The position numbers and the translations under genes were made by a program. 64,000 bases of DNA from Polaribacter ponticola (GTDB taxonomy: Bacteria; Bacteroidota; Bacteroidia; Flavobacteriales; Flavobacteriaceae), in contig NZ_JAOSLC020000003.1 in NCBI RefSeq assembly GCF_026191475.2, positions 1,643,001 to 1,707,000 of the forward strand, written 5' to 3'. Below, in pieces: positions 18,222-27,440 of this stretch. The notes beneath the pieces are model-generated. The model saw only the letters and a program-made list of their open reading frames with translations, had not been told where the DNA came from and did no database searches. How positions within the stretch are numbered: the first letter of the stretch is position 1; every line of letters starts with the position of its first letter.

Positions 18222-21065
18222 TTATTTTAACTTCTTTTTAACGGCTACCTCTTTATAAGCCTCAATTACATCACCTTCAGCAATATCATTGTAATTTTTT
18301 AACTGAAGACCACAATCATAACCTTTAGCTACTTCTCTTACATCGTCTTTAAAACGTTTTAATGAAGAAAGAACACCATCATGCACAACAATACCTTCTC
18401 TAATAATTCTCACTTGAGAATCTCTAAAGATTTTACCAGACATAACCATACAACCTGCAATGTTACCAACTTTAGAAATTTTATAAACTTCTCTAATTTC
18501 TACATTACCTGTAACCTCTTCTTTCATTTCTGGAGATAACATACCTTCCATTGCATCTTTAAGGTCATTAATAGCGTCATAAATAATAGAATATGTTCTA
18601 ATATCTACTTCTTCTCTATCTGCAACTAATCTTGCATTTCCTTGCGGACGTACATTAAACCCTACAATAATAGCATCTGAGGCTGTTGCTAATAACACAT
18701 CACTTTCTGTAATGGCTCCAACTCCTTTATGTAAAATATTAACTTGAATTTCTTCTGTTGATAATTTTTGGAATGAATCTGTTAATGCTTCTACAGAACC
18801 ATCTACATCTCCTTTTAAGATAATATTTAATTCTTTAAAGTCTCCTAACGCAATTCTACGTCCAATTTCATCTAACGTTAATGTTTTTTGTGTTCTAACA
18901 GATTGCTCACGTTGTAATTGAGAACGTTTAGAAGCAATTTGTTTAGCTTCTCTTTCATCATCAAATACATTAAACTTATCTCCTGCTTGTGGAGCTCCAT
19001 CTAATCCTAAGATTGATACTGGTGTTGATGGTCCTGCTTTTTTAAGTTTATTTCCTTTATCATCAAACATGGCTTTTACTTTACCACTGTTTTTACCTGC
19101 TAGGATATAATCTCCAATTTTTAAAGTTCCTGCTTGTACTAAAATAGTAGTAACATAACCTCTACCTTTATCTAATTGCGCTTCTACAACTGTACCAACT
19201 GCATTTTTATTAGGATTTGCTTTTAACTCTAAAATTTCTGCTTCTAATAAAACTTTTTCTAATAATTCTTCAATACCTGTACCGGTTTTTGCAGATATGT
19301 CTTGAGATTGAATATTTCCACCCCATTCTTCAATCAATAAATTCATTGAAGATAATTGAGTTTTTACATTATCAGGATTCGCGTTTGGCTTATCAATTTT
19401 ATTAATTGCAAATATAATTGGAACTCCTGCTGCTTGAGCGTGAGAAATTGCCTCTTTAGTTTGTGGCATTACATCATCATCTGCTGCCGCTACAATAATA
19501 ACTAAATCTGTTACTTGCGCACCACGTGCACGCATTGCTGTAAAGGCTTCGTGACCTGGTGTATCTAAAAATGCTATTTTTTGTTCACCTACGTTTACAG
19601 AATATGCACCAATATGCTGCGTAATTCCTCCACTTTCTCCATCTACAATATTTGCTTTTCTAATATAATCTAGTAAAGATGTTTTACCATGATCTACGTG
19701 ACCCATTACCGTAATAATTGGCGCACGTAATACTAAATCTTCTGGATTATCTACAACCTCTACAATAGATTCCTCTACCTCAGCACCAATAAACTCTACT
19801 TTATAATTAAACTCTTCTGCAACAATAACTAATGTTTCTGCATCTAAACGCTGATTCATTGTTACCATCATACCAAGCATCATACAAGAAGAAATAATAT
19901 TTGTTACAGGAACATCCATCATTGTTGCAACTTCACTTACTGTAACAAACTCTGTTACTTTTAAGATTTTATTGTCTAATGTTTGTGCTTCTAATTCTGC
20001 CTCTGTATGTTCTCTACGAGCATCTCTTTTATTTCTACGATATTTTGCTCCTTTTCCTTTCGAAGATTTCCCTTGTAATTTCTCTAGAGTTTCTCTTACT
20101 TGTTTTTGGATATCTGCTTCTGTAGGTTCTTCTTTTTTAACAGCTGCTGGTCTTTGATTACCTCTTCCTCTGTTAAAAGGCGGTCTATTTCCTTGACCTC
20201 CTCTATTGTTTCCCGTTCTACTAGAATTATTCCCAGTACTATTACCTGGTTTACTTATACGTTTACGTTTCTTTCTTGGATCTGTACTCGCAGCTTTTTT
20301 AACCTCAGGTTTTTTCTTCTTAGGTCTTTCAAACTTTTTTAAATCGATAGTTTTACCTGTAATTTTAGGCCCATCTAATTTCTTATATTGAGTTTTTATT
20401 GCCTCTGCATTTTCTGGAGTAACTTCTTCTGATTTTGCATCAGTTTTAGTACTCTCTTTTTTAGAATCTGCTTTTACTTCAACTTTAGAAGCCACTTTTT
20501 CTATTTCAGAAATTTTCTTTTTTACTTTAGGCTCTTCAACAACTGGTGTTTTTACCACAGGAGCTTTTACAACTGGTTCTGCAACAACTTCCTTTTCAAC
20601 AACAGGTTTTTCTACTACTGGTTCTACAACAGAAGGTTTTTCAACAACCGGCTCTACTACCTCTTCTTTAGGAGTTTCTTCTTTTTCATCTGAAGAATTC
20701 TTTCCTAAATTATCGATATCAATTTTACCAACAGTTTTAAACTCTAACTTATCTGCTTTGGCTTTTAAAACTTCCTCTTTCTTAAGCTCTTCTGCTCTTT
20801 TCTTCTCTAACTTAGCTTCTAGTTCTAAACGAATAGCCTCTTTTTCCTTACGCTTTTCTGCACCAACTTCTTTCGAAGCTGCTTTTTTATTAGCATCAGT
20901 TTCAAAGCCATCTAGTAGCACTTGATAGACATTACCAGAAATTTTAGTAGTTGGTCTTGCATCAATTTCATGACCATTCTTTGCTAAATATTCTACTGCT
21001 CTATCAAGAGAAATGTTTAATTCTCTTAGAACTTTATTAAGCCTCATTGTTTTGCCTTCAGACAT
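18222..21065 (-). CDS. infB: translation initiation factor IF-2
   Basis: 947 residues. Residues 1-55 form the IF2 N-terminal module (MRLNKVLRELNISLDRAVEYL). Residues about 60-340 are a low-complexity lysine/glutamate/valine-rich and then basic, glycine/asparagine-rich linker, long in Bacteroidetes. The GTPase domain carries GHVDHGKT, DTPGHEAF and NKID, followed by the beta-barrel, IF2 core and C-terminal domains. It delivers initiator tRNA to the 30S subunit. The start MSEGKTMRLNK could equally be the internal methionine six codons on; I keep the first. Third gene of the rimP-nusA-infB operon, 62 bases after nusA, and followed by the terminator at 18160-18198. Confidence 0.97.
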   Translation of the reverse strand: MSEGKTMRLNKVLRELNISLDRAVEYLAKNGHEIDARPTTKISGNVYQVLLDGFETDANKKAASKEVGAEKRKEKEAIRLELEAKLEKKRAEELKKEEVLKAKADKLEFKTVGKIDIDNLGKNSSDEKEETPKEEVVEPVVEKPSVVEPVVEKPVVEKEVVAEPVVKAPVVKTPVVEEPKVKKKISEIEKVASKVEVKADSKKESTKTDAKSEEVTPENAEAIKTQYKKLDGPKITGKTIDLKKFERPKKKKPEVKKAASTDPRKKRKRISKPGNSTGNNSSRTGNNRGGQGNRPPFNRGRGNQRPAAVKKEEPTEADIQKQVRETLEKLQGKSSKGKGAKYRRNKRDARREHTEAELEAQTLDNKILKVTEFVTVSEVATMMDVPVTNIISSCMMLGMMVTMNQRLDAETLVIVAEEFNYKVEFIGAEVEESIVEVVDNPEDLVLRAPIITVMGHVDHGKTSLLDYIRKANIVDGESGGITQHIGAYSVNVGEQKIAFLDTPGHEAFTAMRARGAQVTDLVIIVAAADDDVMPQTKEAISHAQAAGVPIIFAINKIDKPNANPDNVKTQLSSMNLLIEEWGGNIQSQDISAKTGTGIEELLEKVLLEAEILELKANPNKNAVGTVVEAQLDKGRGYVTTILVQAGTLKIGDYILAGKNSGKVKAMFDDKGNKLKKAGPSTPVSILGLDGAPQAGDKFNVFDDEREAKQIASKRSQLQREQSVRTQKTLTLDEIGRRIALGDFKELNIILKGDVDGSVEALTDSFQKLSTEEIQVNILHKGVGAITESDVLLATASDAIIVGFNVRPQGNARLVADREEVDIRTYSIIYDAINDLKDAMEGMLSPEMKEEVTGNVEIREVYKISKVGNIAGCMVMSGKIFRDSQVRIIREGIVVHDGVLSSLKRFKDDVREVAKGYDCGLQLKNYNDIAEGDVIEAYKEVAVKKKLK

Positions 21066-21127
21066 ATATTATTTTTTAGCCTTTAATTCTGTAAAAATAT
21101 GCTTTTTACTTTAATTCTTAATCCTGA

Positions 21128-22384
21128 TTACTCTTCAAATTCTTCTTTAAGAATTCTTTGAACATCTATAATAGTTTCTTCTTCTAAATCAGTTCTTTTT
21201 ACCAATTCTGCAACACTAGCATCTAACACACCTCTTGCTGTATCTAAACCAATTTTTTTGAATTCTGTAATTACCCAATCTTCAATTTCGTCTATAAACT
21301 CTGTTAACTCAACATCTTCTTCTTCTAAGCCTTCTCTCTTAACATCTATTTCATAACCTGTTAATTCACTTGCTAGACGTATGTTAACCCCACCTCTACC
21401 AATTGCTTTAGAAACTTCTTCTGGTTTTAAAAGTACACTTACACGACCTTTTTTACCATTTTTCTCTTCTTCATACATTTCAATTTCCATTGAACTAACC
21501 TTTGCAGGGCTTAATGCTCTTGAAATAAATAGTTGCTCGTTTTTAGTATAGTTAATAACATCAATATTCTCATTACCTAACTCACGAACAATACCGTGTA
21601 TTCTAGATCCTTTTACACCAACACAAGCTCCTACAGGATCAATTCTATCATCATAAGAGTCTACAGCTACTTTTGCTTTTTCTCCAGGAATTCTTGCCAC
21701 ACCTTCAACAGTAATTAAACCATCAAAAACTTCAGGAATTTCTTGTTCAAACAATTTATTTAAAAATGCAGGAGACGTTCTAGACAATATAATTGCGGGT
21801 TTGTTCCCTCTTAATTCTACAGTTTTAATAACACCTCTTACAGAATCTCCTTTTCTAAAAAAGTCTGATCTAATTTGTTCGCTTTTTGGCAATACTATTT
21901 CATTTCCTTCATCATCTAACAAAATAATTGCATTATGACGAATGTGATGAACCTCTGCACTGTAAAGATCACCTTCTAACTCTTTAAACTGTTTAAAGAT
22001 ATTAGTACTATCATGCTCAAAAATTTTAGATATTAAGTTTTGACGTAATGCTAAAATGGCTCTTCTTCCTAAATCTATTAATTTAACTTCTTCAGATACA
22101 TCTTCGCCTATTTCAAAATCTGGCTCAATTAATCTTGCTTCTGCTAATTCTATTTCTTCGTTATCATCTTCAGAGAAACCATCTGCAACTACCACTCTAT
22201 TTCTCCAAATTTCTAAATCTCCCTTATCTGGGTTAATGATTATATCAAAATTATCATCAGACCCAAACTTTCGTTTTAAGGCAGCTCTAAAAACCTCTTC
22301 TAAAATAGACATTAATGTTACTCTGTCTATACTTTTATTATCTTTAAATTCTGAAAACGAATCAATTAATGCTATATTTTCCAT
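21128..22384 (-). CDS. nusA: transcription termination/antitermination factor NusA
   Basis: 418 residues. Order: N-terminal RNA-polymerase-binding domain (about 1-125, beginning MENIALIDSFSEF), S1 RNA-binding domain (about 128-205, with RGVIKTVELRGNKPAIILSR), KH1 (with GVKGSRIHGIVRELGNENID) and KH2 (with AIGRGGVNIRLASELTGYEI). It stops soon after KH2 with only a short acidic tail, lacking the extra acidic repeats of the E. coli protein, as usual in Bacteroidetes. Acts on paused and terminating RNA polymerase. Start ATG 22384 is 11 bases after rimP. In other bacteria NusA controls its own operon, which makes the leader hairpin upstream of rimP of interest. Confidence 0.97.
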   Translation of the reverse strand: MENIALIDSFSEFKDNKSIDRVTLMSILEEVFRAALKRKFGSDDNFDIIINPDKGDLEIWRNRVVVADGFSEDDNEEIELAEARLIEPDFEIGEDVSEEVKLIDLGRRAILALRQNLISKIFEHDSTNIFKQFKELEGDLYSAEVHHIRHNAIILLDDEGNEIVLPKSEQIRSDFFRKGDSVRGVIKTVELRGNKPAIILSRTSPAFLNKLFEQEIPEVFDGLITVEGVARIPGEKAKVAVDSYDDRIDPVGACVGVKGSRIHGIVRELGNENIDVINYTKNEQLFISRALSPAKVSSMEIEMYEEEKNGKKGRVSVLLKPEEVSKAIGRGGVNIRLASELTGYEIDVKREGLEEEDVELTEFIDEIEDWVITEFKKIGLDTARGVLDASVAELVKRTDLEEETIIDVQRILKEEFEE

Positions 22385-22395
22385 TACATCTTTGC

Positions 22396-22857
22396 TTAAA
22401 ATACAATCTTCACTTTTGCTTCTTTAATATCTTTATACGCTAAAGTTGCTGTTTTTTGTACAGTAACTTTTCCTTTACCTATTGGTTTTGGCTCTCTTGC
22501 TTTCCATGTTAAAACAATTTTGTCCTCATCCGCCTCTTGTAAAGTACCTTCTAATTCTTCTTCAGAAGTTTTAACTTTTAAAATTCTGTTAATATTTTTT
22601 ATATACTGTCTTTTCAATTTTAATGGATGAGAAATATCTGGAGTAGATACTTCTAAAGAAAAATCCTCTTCCTCTCTATCAAAATTATTGTCTACACTTC
22701 TGCTAATTCTAATACATTCGCTTAATGGAACACCATTATCACCATCTACTACTACCTGAATTTTATTGTTTTCTGAAATAGATAAATCTATTAAATACAA
22801 TGATTCATTTAGTGCTAAAGCCTCGTCTATTAAATCTTTTACCTTTCTTTGGTCCAT
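22396..22857 (-). CDS. rimP: ribosome maturation factor RimP
   Basis: About 153 residues from ATG at 22857 (MDQRKVKDLIDEALALNESL). The frame is open further up to an ATG at 22908, but that extension (MKGTKSPLFLYFILRF) runs through the leader hairpin and does not look like RimP, so I chose 22857. N-terminal domain with ALNESLYLIDLSISENNKIQ and the conserved D-G-D-N segment VVVDGDNGVPLSECIRISR, then SPDISHPL-like loop VSTPDISHPLKLKRQYIKN linking to the C-terminal SH3-like domain. Needed for 30S subunit assembly. First gene of the operon with nusA and infB; promoter at 22934-22964. Confidence 0.92.
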   Translation of the reverse strand: MDQRKVKDLIDEALALNESLYLIDLSISENNKIQVVVDGDNGVPLSECIRISRSVDNNFDREEEDFSLEVSTPDISHPLKLKRQYIKNINRILKVKTSEEELEGTLQEADEDKIVLTWKAREPKPIGKGKVTVQKTATLAYKDIKEAKVKIVF

Positions 22858-22885
22858 TATAAATCTTAAAATAAAGTATAAAAAT

Positions 22886-22904
22886 AGGGGACTTTTAGTC
22901 CCCT
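22886..22904 (-). promoter_or_regulatory. leader hairpin with U-rich tail before rimP (possible attenuator)
   Basis: GGGGACT and AGTCCCC (22887-22893 and 22897-22903, extended by one A-T pair) form a GC-rich stem around a 3-base loop. Read on the minus strand it is followed by TATTTTTATACTTTATTTT. It lies about 30 bases before the rimP start and inside the expected transcript, downstream of the promoter at 22934-22964, so it has the shape of an intrinsic terminator placed in the leader. Confidence 0.65.
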
Positions 22905-22933
22905 TCATTCTCTCATTTACTATGATTTCGGTG

Positions 22934-22964
22934 CAAATATACTAAATGTTTATGATTTACCAAA
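22934..22964 (-). promoter_or_regulatory. promoter of the rimP-nusA-infB operon
   Basis: On the minus strand TTTG (22964-22961), 19 bases, then TATATTTG (22941-22934), a perfect match to the Bacteroidetes TTTG/TAnnTTTG pattern. Transcription should begin near 22927, leaving about a 70-base leader that contains the hairpin at 22886-22904. Confidence 0.75.
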
Positions 22965-23031
22965 CTGAGTTTCATCCAATTATTTTTTGTAACTTTAAAA
23001 ACATCAATTTTTTAATTTAAACTTTTTATAG

Positions 23032-23859
23032 ATGAAAAAAATTTTAGTCCCAATCGATTTCTCAAAAAAATCTGAATACGCTTCAAAAATGGCTACAAAA
23101 ATTGCAAAAAAATCTAACAGTTCTATTTACCTTCTACACTTAATAGAAGTACCTACAGGAGCTGTAGACATGGGTAATGGTAGTAACTTTAGCATTCCAG
23201 AAGTTATGCTATATTTAAGAAAAGTGAAAGAAAGGGTCTTAAAATTTAAAGAAACTTTTTTTGATGATACTATTGATGTTCATCATTCTATATGGTTTCA
23301 AAAACCATTTGAAGGTATTTTAAAATATGCAGACAAAATTAATGCTAATCTTATAGTAATGGGATCTAAAGGACACTCGGAGTTTGATGAAATTTTAATT
23401 GGTTCTAATACCGAAAAAGTAGTTAGACGCTCTAAAAGACCTGTAATTGTTGTAAAAAAAGATGATAAAAAGTTTAAATTGAAAGATATTGTATTTGCCT
23501 CTAGTTTTAAAAAAGATAACCACGAGGTGTTTAGTAAGTTTTTAGATTTTGCGAATCAATTTAACAGTAAAATACATTTATTAAAAGTAAATACTCCTAC
23601 TCAATTTGAAAGCACACAAAACTCTACCGAAAAAATAAAAGATTTTATAGGCGCTTATAAAATGCCCAAACACACAATTAACATCTATAACGATACTTCA
23701 ATTCAAGGTGGAATTTTAAATTTCTCAAGAGATATTAATTCAGATTTAATTGCTTTAAGCACACATGGTAGGAGTGGATTATCTCACTTATTTTCTGCAA
23801 GTGTAACTAAAAAACTATCTAAAAAAGCACTAAAACCTATGTTAACTATAAAAATTTAA
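23032..23859 (+). CDS. tandem universal stress protein (UspA family)
   Basis: 275 residues with two Usp folds. The first (1-145) starts KKILVPIDFSKKSEYASKMA and ends with the ATP-binding pattern GSKGHSEFDEILIGSNTEKV followed by RPVIVVK. The second (about 150-275) keeps STHGRSGLSHLFSASVTKKL near its end but is more divergent at its start. This two-domain form is common in Flavobacteria. Cytoplasmic stress-response protein; exact role unknown. Divergent from rimP, and the 175-base gap holds the rimP promoter; it converges on the small membrane gene at 23862 with only 2 bases between. Confidence 0.9.
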   Translation: MKKILVPIDFSKKSEYASKMATKIAKKSNSSIYLLHLIEVPTGAVDMGNGSNFSIPEVMLYLRKVKERVLKFKETFFDDTIDVHHSIWFQKPFEGILKYADKINANLIVMGSKGHSEFDEILIGSNTEKVVRRSKRPVIVVKKDDKKFKLKDIVFASSFKKDNHEVFSKFLDFANQFNSKIHLLKVNTPTQFESTQNSTEKIKDFIGAYKMPKHTINIYNDTSIQGGILNFSRDINSDLIALSTHGRSGLSHLFSASVTKKLSKKALKPMLTIKI

Positions 23860-23861
23860 AA

Positions 23862-24212
23862 TTAATTAGAACTCTTTTCTTTTAACAATGAAAACAAAAT
23901 TGATCTAAAAATTGAAAGTAAAATACTAAAAAAGAAAGCTGTAAAAAAGCCTGAAACTGCAAAACCATCTATTAATTTATCTGCTAATAAAATAATAATT
24001 GCATTTATAACAAAGAGAAATAAACCTAAAGTAACAATTGTTGCTGGCAATGTAAAGAACACTAAAAGAGGCCTTACAAACATATTTAGCAAAGAAATTA
24101 CTATGGCAACAATTATAGCTGTTGTATACCCAACAACTGTTACACCAGGTAGAATATTAGCTAAAACAATTACTGCTAAAGCCGTTAATAAAATTTTTAA
24201 GAAAGTTTTCAT
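23862..24212 (-). CDS. phage holin family 4 (DUF360-type) small membrane protein
   Basis: 116 residues with four hydrophobic segments; the patterns LANILPGVTVVGYTTAIIVAIVIS near the start and RPLLVFFTLPATIVTLGLFLFVINA are typical of the family named after a phage holin but found as a chromosomal housekeeping membrane protein of unknown function. Nothing around it is phage-like. It converges on the universal stress protein gene. Confidence 0.8.
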   Translation of the reverse strand: MKTFLKILLTALAVIVLANILPGVTVVGYTTAIIVAIVISLLNMFVRPLLVFFTLPATIVTLGLFLFVINAIIILLADKLIDGFAVSGFFTAFFFSILLSIFRSILFSLLKEKSSN

Positions 24213-24322
24213 ATATTAAATTTAATATAAATACATCTAAAATTATACCAAATTCAAAACACGGAAATTTTGTCATATACTAAAAATGAATCCTAAAATT
24301 CATTCGTAAAAAGAAACAAAGA

Positions 24323-26128
24323 CTATTTTTTTTGTAGCTCCGCAGCTTTACGTTCTAATTCCGCTTGAAATTCTTCCATTACTGGTTTTACAGTACTTTC
24401 TGGAATATCTGCAACCTTTATATACATTAACCCATCTACTGCATTGTTAAACTTAGGATCAACATTAAAAGCAACTAATCGTGCATTCTGTTTCACATAC
24501 TTCTTAATTAAAACTGGAATTCTTAACGCACCTGGTTCTATTTCATCAATAATTTTATCAAACTTTTGCATATCTGCTTGGGTAGCATCAAACACAAAAT
24601 CTTTATCACCATCTTTTAACTTAACTTTAAACTCTTTCTTAGGATAAATGTACTGAGCAATATAAGGATCGTAATAATGAGATTTCATAAATTCTATCAT
24701 TAACGATTTAGAAAAATCTGAAAATTGATTACTAATAGATACACCTCCCATTAAATATTTATATTCTGGGTAACGCAAAGTAACATGTACAATTCCTTTC
24801 CAAAGCAAAAATAAAGGCATTGGTTTTTGTTGATATTCTCCAATAATAAATGCACGTCCCATTTCTATGGTATTACTCATCATTTGATGTAGCTCTGGTT
24901 CTATTCTAAACAAAGTTTGAACATAAAAACCGTTAATCCCATATTTTTTGTAAATTTCTTTACCAAGCCCCATTCTATAAGCACCCACTAAACAATTAGC
25001 ATCTCTATCCCATAAAATTAAATGATGATAATACTTATCATACTTATCTAAGTCTATCGATTTATTTGTTCCTTCACCTACATCTCTAAAAGTTATTTCT
25101 CGTAATCTACCTATCTCATGCAATAAATTAGGTACTTGTTTTGCATTTGCAAAAAAAACTTCATAATTTTTACTCTCTAGAAGTCTACCATCTTTTTCTC
25201 TTAATGCGTTTACTTCCTTAATAAAAGAGTCTACATTTTTTTGAGCTGTAATTTTTTTTGCAGCCTTTTTAATTTTAATATTCTGTGTAGAAATTAACTT
25301 ATGTGCTTTTTCAAAAGGATTTGCTAACATGTAAGTTTTCTTCCTTATAAATTCAGAAAAAGCAGGAATCTCTTTGTACTCTTTTTGATCCTTAACAGAA
25401 ATAGGTTTACCAATTCTAACTTTTATAACCTTACCTTCTTGAGATATTACTTCAGAGGGCAATTTAGCCGTTCTTAAAGTATCGCTAATCTTAGACAAGA
25501 AATAGAATAATCGACTATTTTTAGCATGAAAATAAATAGGAATTACAGGAACTTCTGCTTTTTTTATCAACCTAACAGCACCTTCTTCCCATGGTTTATC
25601 AACCTTTAATTTACCATCTTTATAAGTAGATACTTCTCCTGCAGGAAAGATTCCCAAAGGCTTACCTTCTCTTAAATGCAGCAATGCACTTTTAATACCT
25701 GCAACACTAGATTTTGCATCCTTTCTAGTTTCAAAAGGATTAACAGGCATTACATAAGGTTTTAATGGTTCTATTCTATGTAATAAAAAATTGGCAATTA
25801 TTTTATAATCTGCTCTTTTCTCTATTAATAATTTTAATAACAAAACACCATCTATACCTCCTAAAGGATGATTAGACACTGTAATAAAAGCACCATCTTT
25901 AGGAATTCTTTTTAAATCTTCTTCCGGAATTTCGAATTTGATATTACAATCATCTAAAACTCCATTTAAAAAATTTAAATCAGATTTACCTTTATTATTA
26001 TTGTAAATTTTATTGATTGCAGAAATACGAAGCACTTTTATAAGCACCCAACCCATAAATGTACCAATAAAACCAAGTTTCTGTAAACCAATTACTTGTG
26101 CAATTTCTTTAGAAGTTACTAATGCCAT
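24323..26128 (-). CDS. fused PlsC-like/GNAT-like acyltransferase, OlsF-type
   Basis: 601 residues with two catalytic halves. The N-terminal half (about 1-280) is a PlsC-like O-acyltransferase: SNHPLGGIDG at 85-94 replaces the usual HX4D by HX5D (H87...D93), and FPAGEVS near 160 corresponds to the second PlsC motif. The C-terminal half (about 310-510) resembles OlsB/hemolysin-type N-acyltransferases (GRLREITFRDVGEG, YYHHLILWDRD, LVGAYRMG, MGRAFI). Fusions of this kind (OlsF, known from Serratia and Flavobacterium) make ornithine lipids; related Bacteroides enzymes make glycine lipids. So I infer synthesis of an aminoacyl membrane lipid. It is followed 56 bases upstream by the aspartate kinase gene in the same direction. 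Amino-acid specificity cannot be read from sequence. Confidence 0.78.
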   Translation of the reverse strand: MALVTSKEIAQVIGLQKLGFIGTFMGWVLIKVLRISAINKIYNNNKGKSDLNFLNGVLDDCNIKFEIPEEDLKRIPKDGAFITVSNHPLGGIDGVLLLKLLIEKRADYKIIANFLLHRIEPLKPYVMPVNPFETRKDAKSSVAGIKSALLHLREGKPLGIFPAGEVSTYKDGKLKVDKPWEEGAVRLIKKAEVPVIPIYFHAKNSRLFYFLSKISDTLRTAKLPSEVISQEGKVIKVRIGKPISVKDQKEYKEIPAFSEFIRKKTYMLANPFEKAHKLISTQNIKIKKAAKKITAQKNVDSFIKEVNALREKDGRLLESKNYEVFFANAKQVPNLLHEIGRLREITFRDVGEGTNKSIDLDKYDKYYHHLILWDRDANCLVGAYRMGLGKEIYKKYGINGFYVQTLFRIEPELHQMMSNTIEMGRAFIIGEYQQKPMPLFLLWKGIVHVTLRYPEYKYLMGGVSISNQFSDFSKSLMIEFMKSHYYDPYIAQYIYPKKEFKVKLKDGDKDFVFDATQADMQKFDKIIDEIEPGALRIPVLIKKYVKQNARLVAFNVDPKFNNAVDGLMYIKVADIPESTVKPVMEEFQAELERKAAELQKK

Positions 26129-26184
26129 AAATTAAAATTAGACGTAACTGCAAATTTACTAAAAAAACTAAAGCTTTATTTTAT

Positions 26185-27438
26185 TTAATTAGGATTAACA
26201 ACAATTTGTGAAGTTTCTTTATTTACCTGTGTTAATAAAGGGCTTCCTTTTGCCTCAATATCTTTAATGGCCTGATTATCAAAATGACGAATAGTATACA
26301 GATCTACTCCTGTTTGAACATCAATTCTAAATTCTTTTTTAAGTTCATTGTAAAAGGCGTCGAACTTGTTAAATTTATTATCAATACAAACAGAAAAACT
26401 GATGGCTGAATTCTGAATTACATTAACTTTTAATTGGTAATCGTGTAGTTTTTGAAAAATGTAACTAATATTATTTTCTACCATAAATGAAAAATCTAAA
26501 GCAGAAATAGAGACTAAAATTTGATCTTTTTTTACAATGAAACAAGGGATGTACGGCACCAACCTAGTTCCTTTAGAAACTCTTGTTCCTATTGTTTTTG
26601 GATTAATAAATGAACGAACTAATAAAGGAATTTCTTTTCTTTCTAAAGGTTGTAATGTTTTAGGATGAATTACAGACGCACCGTAAAACGCCATTTCTAT
26701 AGCTTCTTCGTAAGAAATTTGCTCCAACAAAGTAGTTTCTGAAAAAACTCTTGGATCTGCATTTAAAACACCATCTACATCTTTCCAAATAGAAACACTT
26801 TCTGCATTTAAACAGTATGCAAAAATTCCTGCAGTATAATCTGATCCTTCTCTACCTAAAGTAGTCGTGTTTTCTGTATCGTTTGCAGCAATAAAACCTT
26901 GGGTAATATTTATTTTAGAAGTATCTACTTTTTTTGTAATTAACTCTTCTGTTAACTCCCAATCTACTTTTGCATCTCTATAATTACTATCCGTTTTTAT
27001 ATAGTTTCTTACATCAAACCAAATATTTTCTGTGCCACTTTTCTCTAAATATGCACTAACAATTCTTGTAGACAGAAGTTCTCCAAAACATATAATTTGG
27101 TCATAAACATAATTAAATCTTTGCGATGTATTTCTGGCTAAAAACCAACCTAATTCACCAAAAAGAATAGCAACATCTTTATAAATTTCATCTTCTTTAT
27201 CAAAAAGAGAATCCATAATATTAGTATGAAATTCTTCTATGTAATTTAATTTACTAGGTAAATTTTCTTCTTTATTGTAGTAAGCATCAACAATTTCTTC
27301 AAAAGCATTCGTCATTTTACCCATAGCAGATATAACTACTAAAGTATCGTTAGCTCCTTCATTTTTTATAATACTGGCTACATTTTTTACACTTTCTGCA
27401 TCTTTAACCGATGCTCCACCAAACTTAAAAATCTTCAT
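26185..27438 (-). CDS. lysC: aspartate kinase, monofunctional
   Basis: 417 residues. N-terminal amino-acid kinase domain begins MKIFKFGGASVKDAESVKNV with the K-F-G-G-A-S nucleotide/substrate loop, followed by VVISAMGKMTNA and, later, LGREGSDYTAGIFAYCLNA and WKDVDGVLNADPR. The C-terminal part (about 305-400) is a short ACT-like regulatory region (ILVSISALDFSFM). Phosphorylates aspartate for the lysine, methionine and threonine pathway. Its start lies 2 bases from the stop of the acetyltransferase gene upstream (27441), so the two are probably co-transcribed. Confidence 0.93.
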   Translation of the reverse strand: MKIFKFGGASVKDAESVKNVASIIKNEGANDTLVVISAMGKMTNAFEEIVDAYYNKEENLPSKLNYIEEFHTNIMDSLFDKEDEIYKDVAILFGELGWFLARNTSQRFNYVYDQIICFGELLSTRIVSAYLEKSGTENIWFDVRNYIKTDSNYRDAKVDWELTEELITKKVDTSKINITQGFIAANDTENTTTLGREGSDYTAGIFAYCLNAESVSIWKDVDGVLNADPRVFSETTLLEQISYEEAIEMAFYGASVIHPKTLQPLERKEIPLLVRSFINPKTIGTRVSKGTRLVPYIPCFIVKKDQILVSISALDFSFMVENNISYIFQKLHDYQLKVNVIQNSAISFSVCIDNKFNKFDAFYNELKKEFRIDVQTGVDLYTIRHFDNQAIKDIEAKGSPLLTQVNKETSQIVVNPN

Positions 27439-27440
27439 TT

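Noticed and set aside
22857..22908. Upstream extension of rimP to the ATG at 22908
   Set aside because: The extra residues read through the leader hairpin and do not resemble RimP; the 22857 start fits the family.
23862..24212. Prophage remnant because of the holin-family name
   Set aside because: The family is a common chromosomal membrane protein; no integrase, capsid, tail or lysis genes are nearby.
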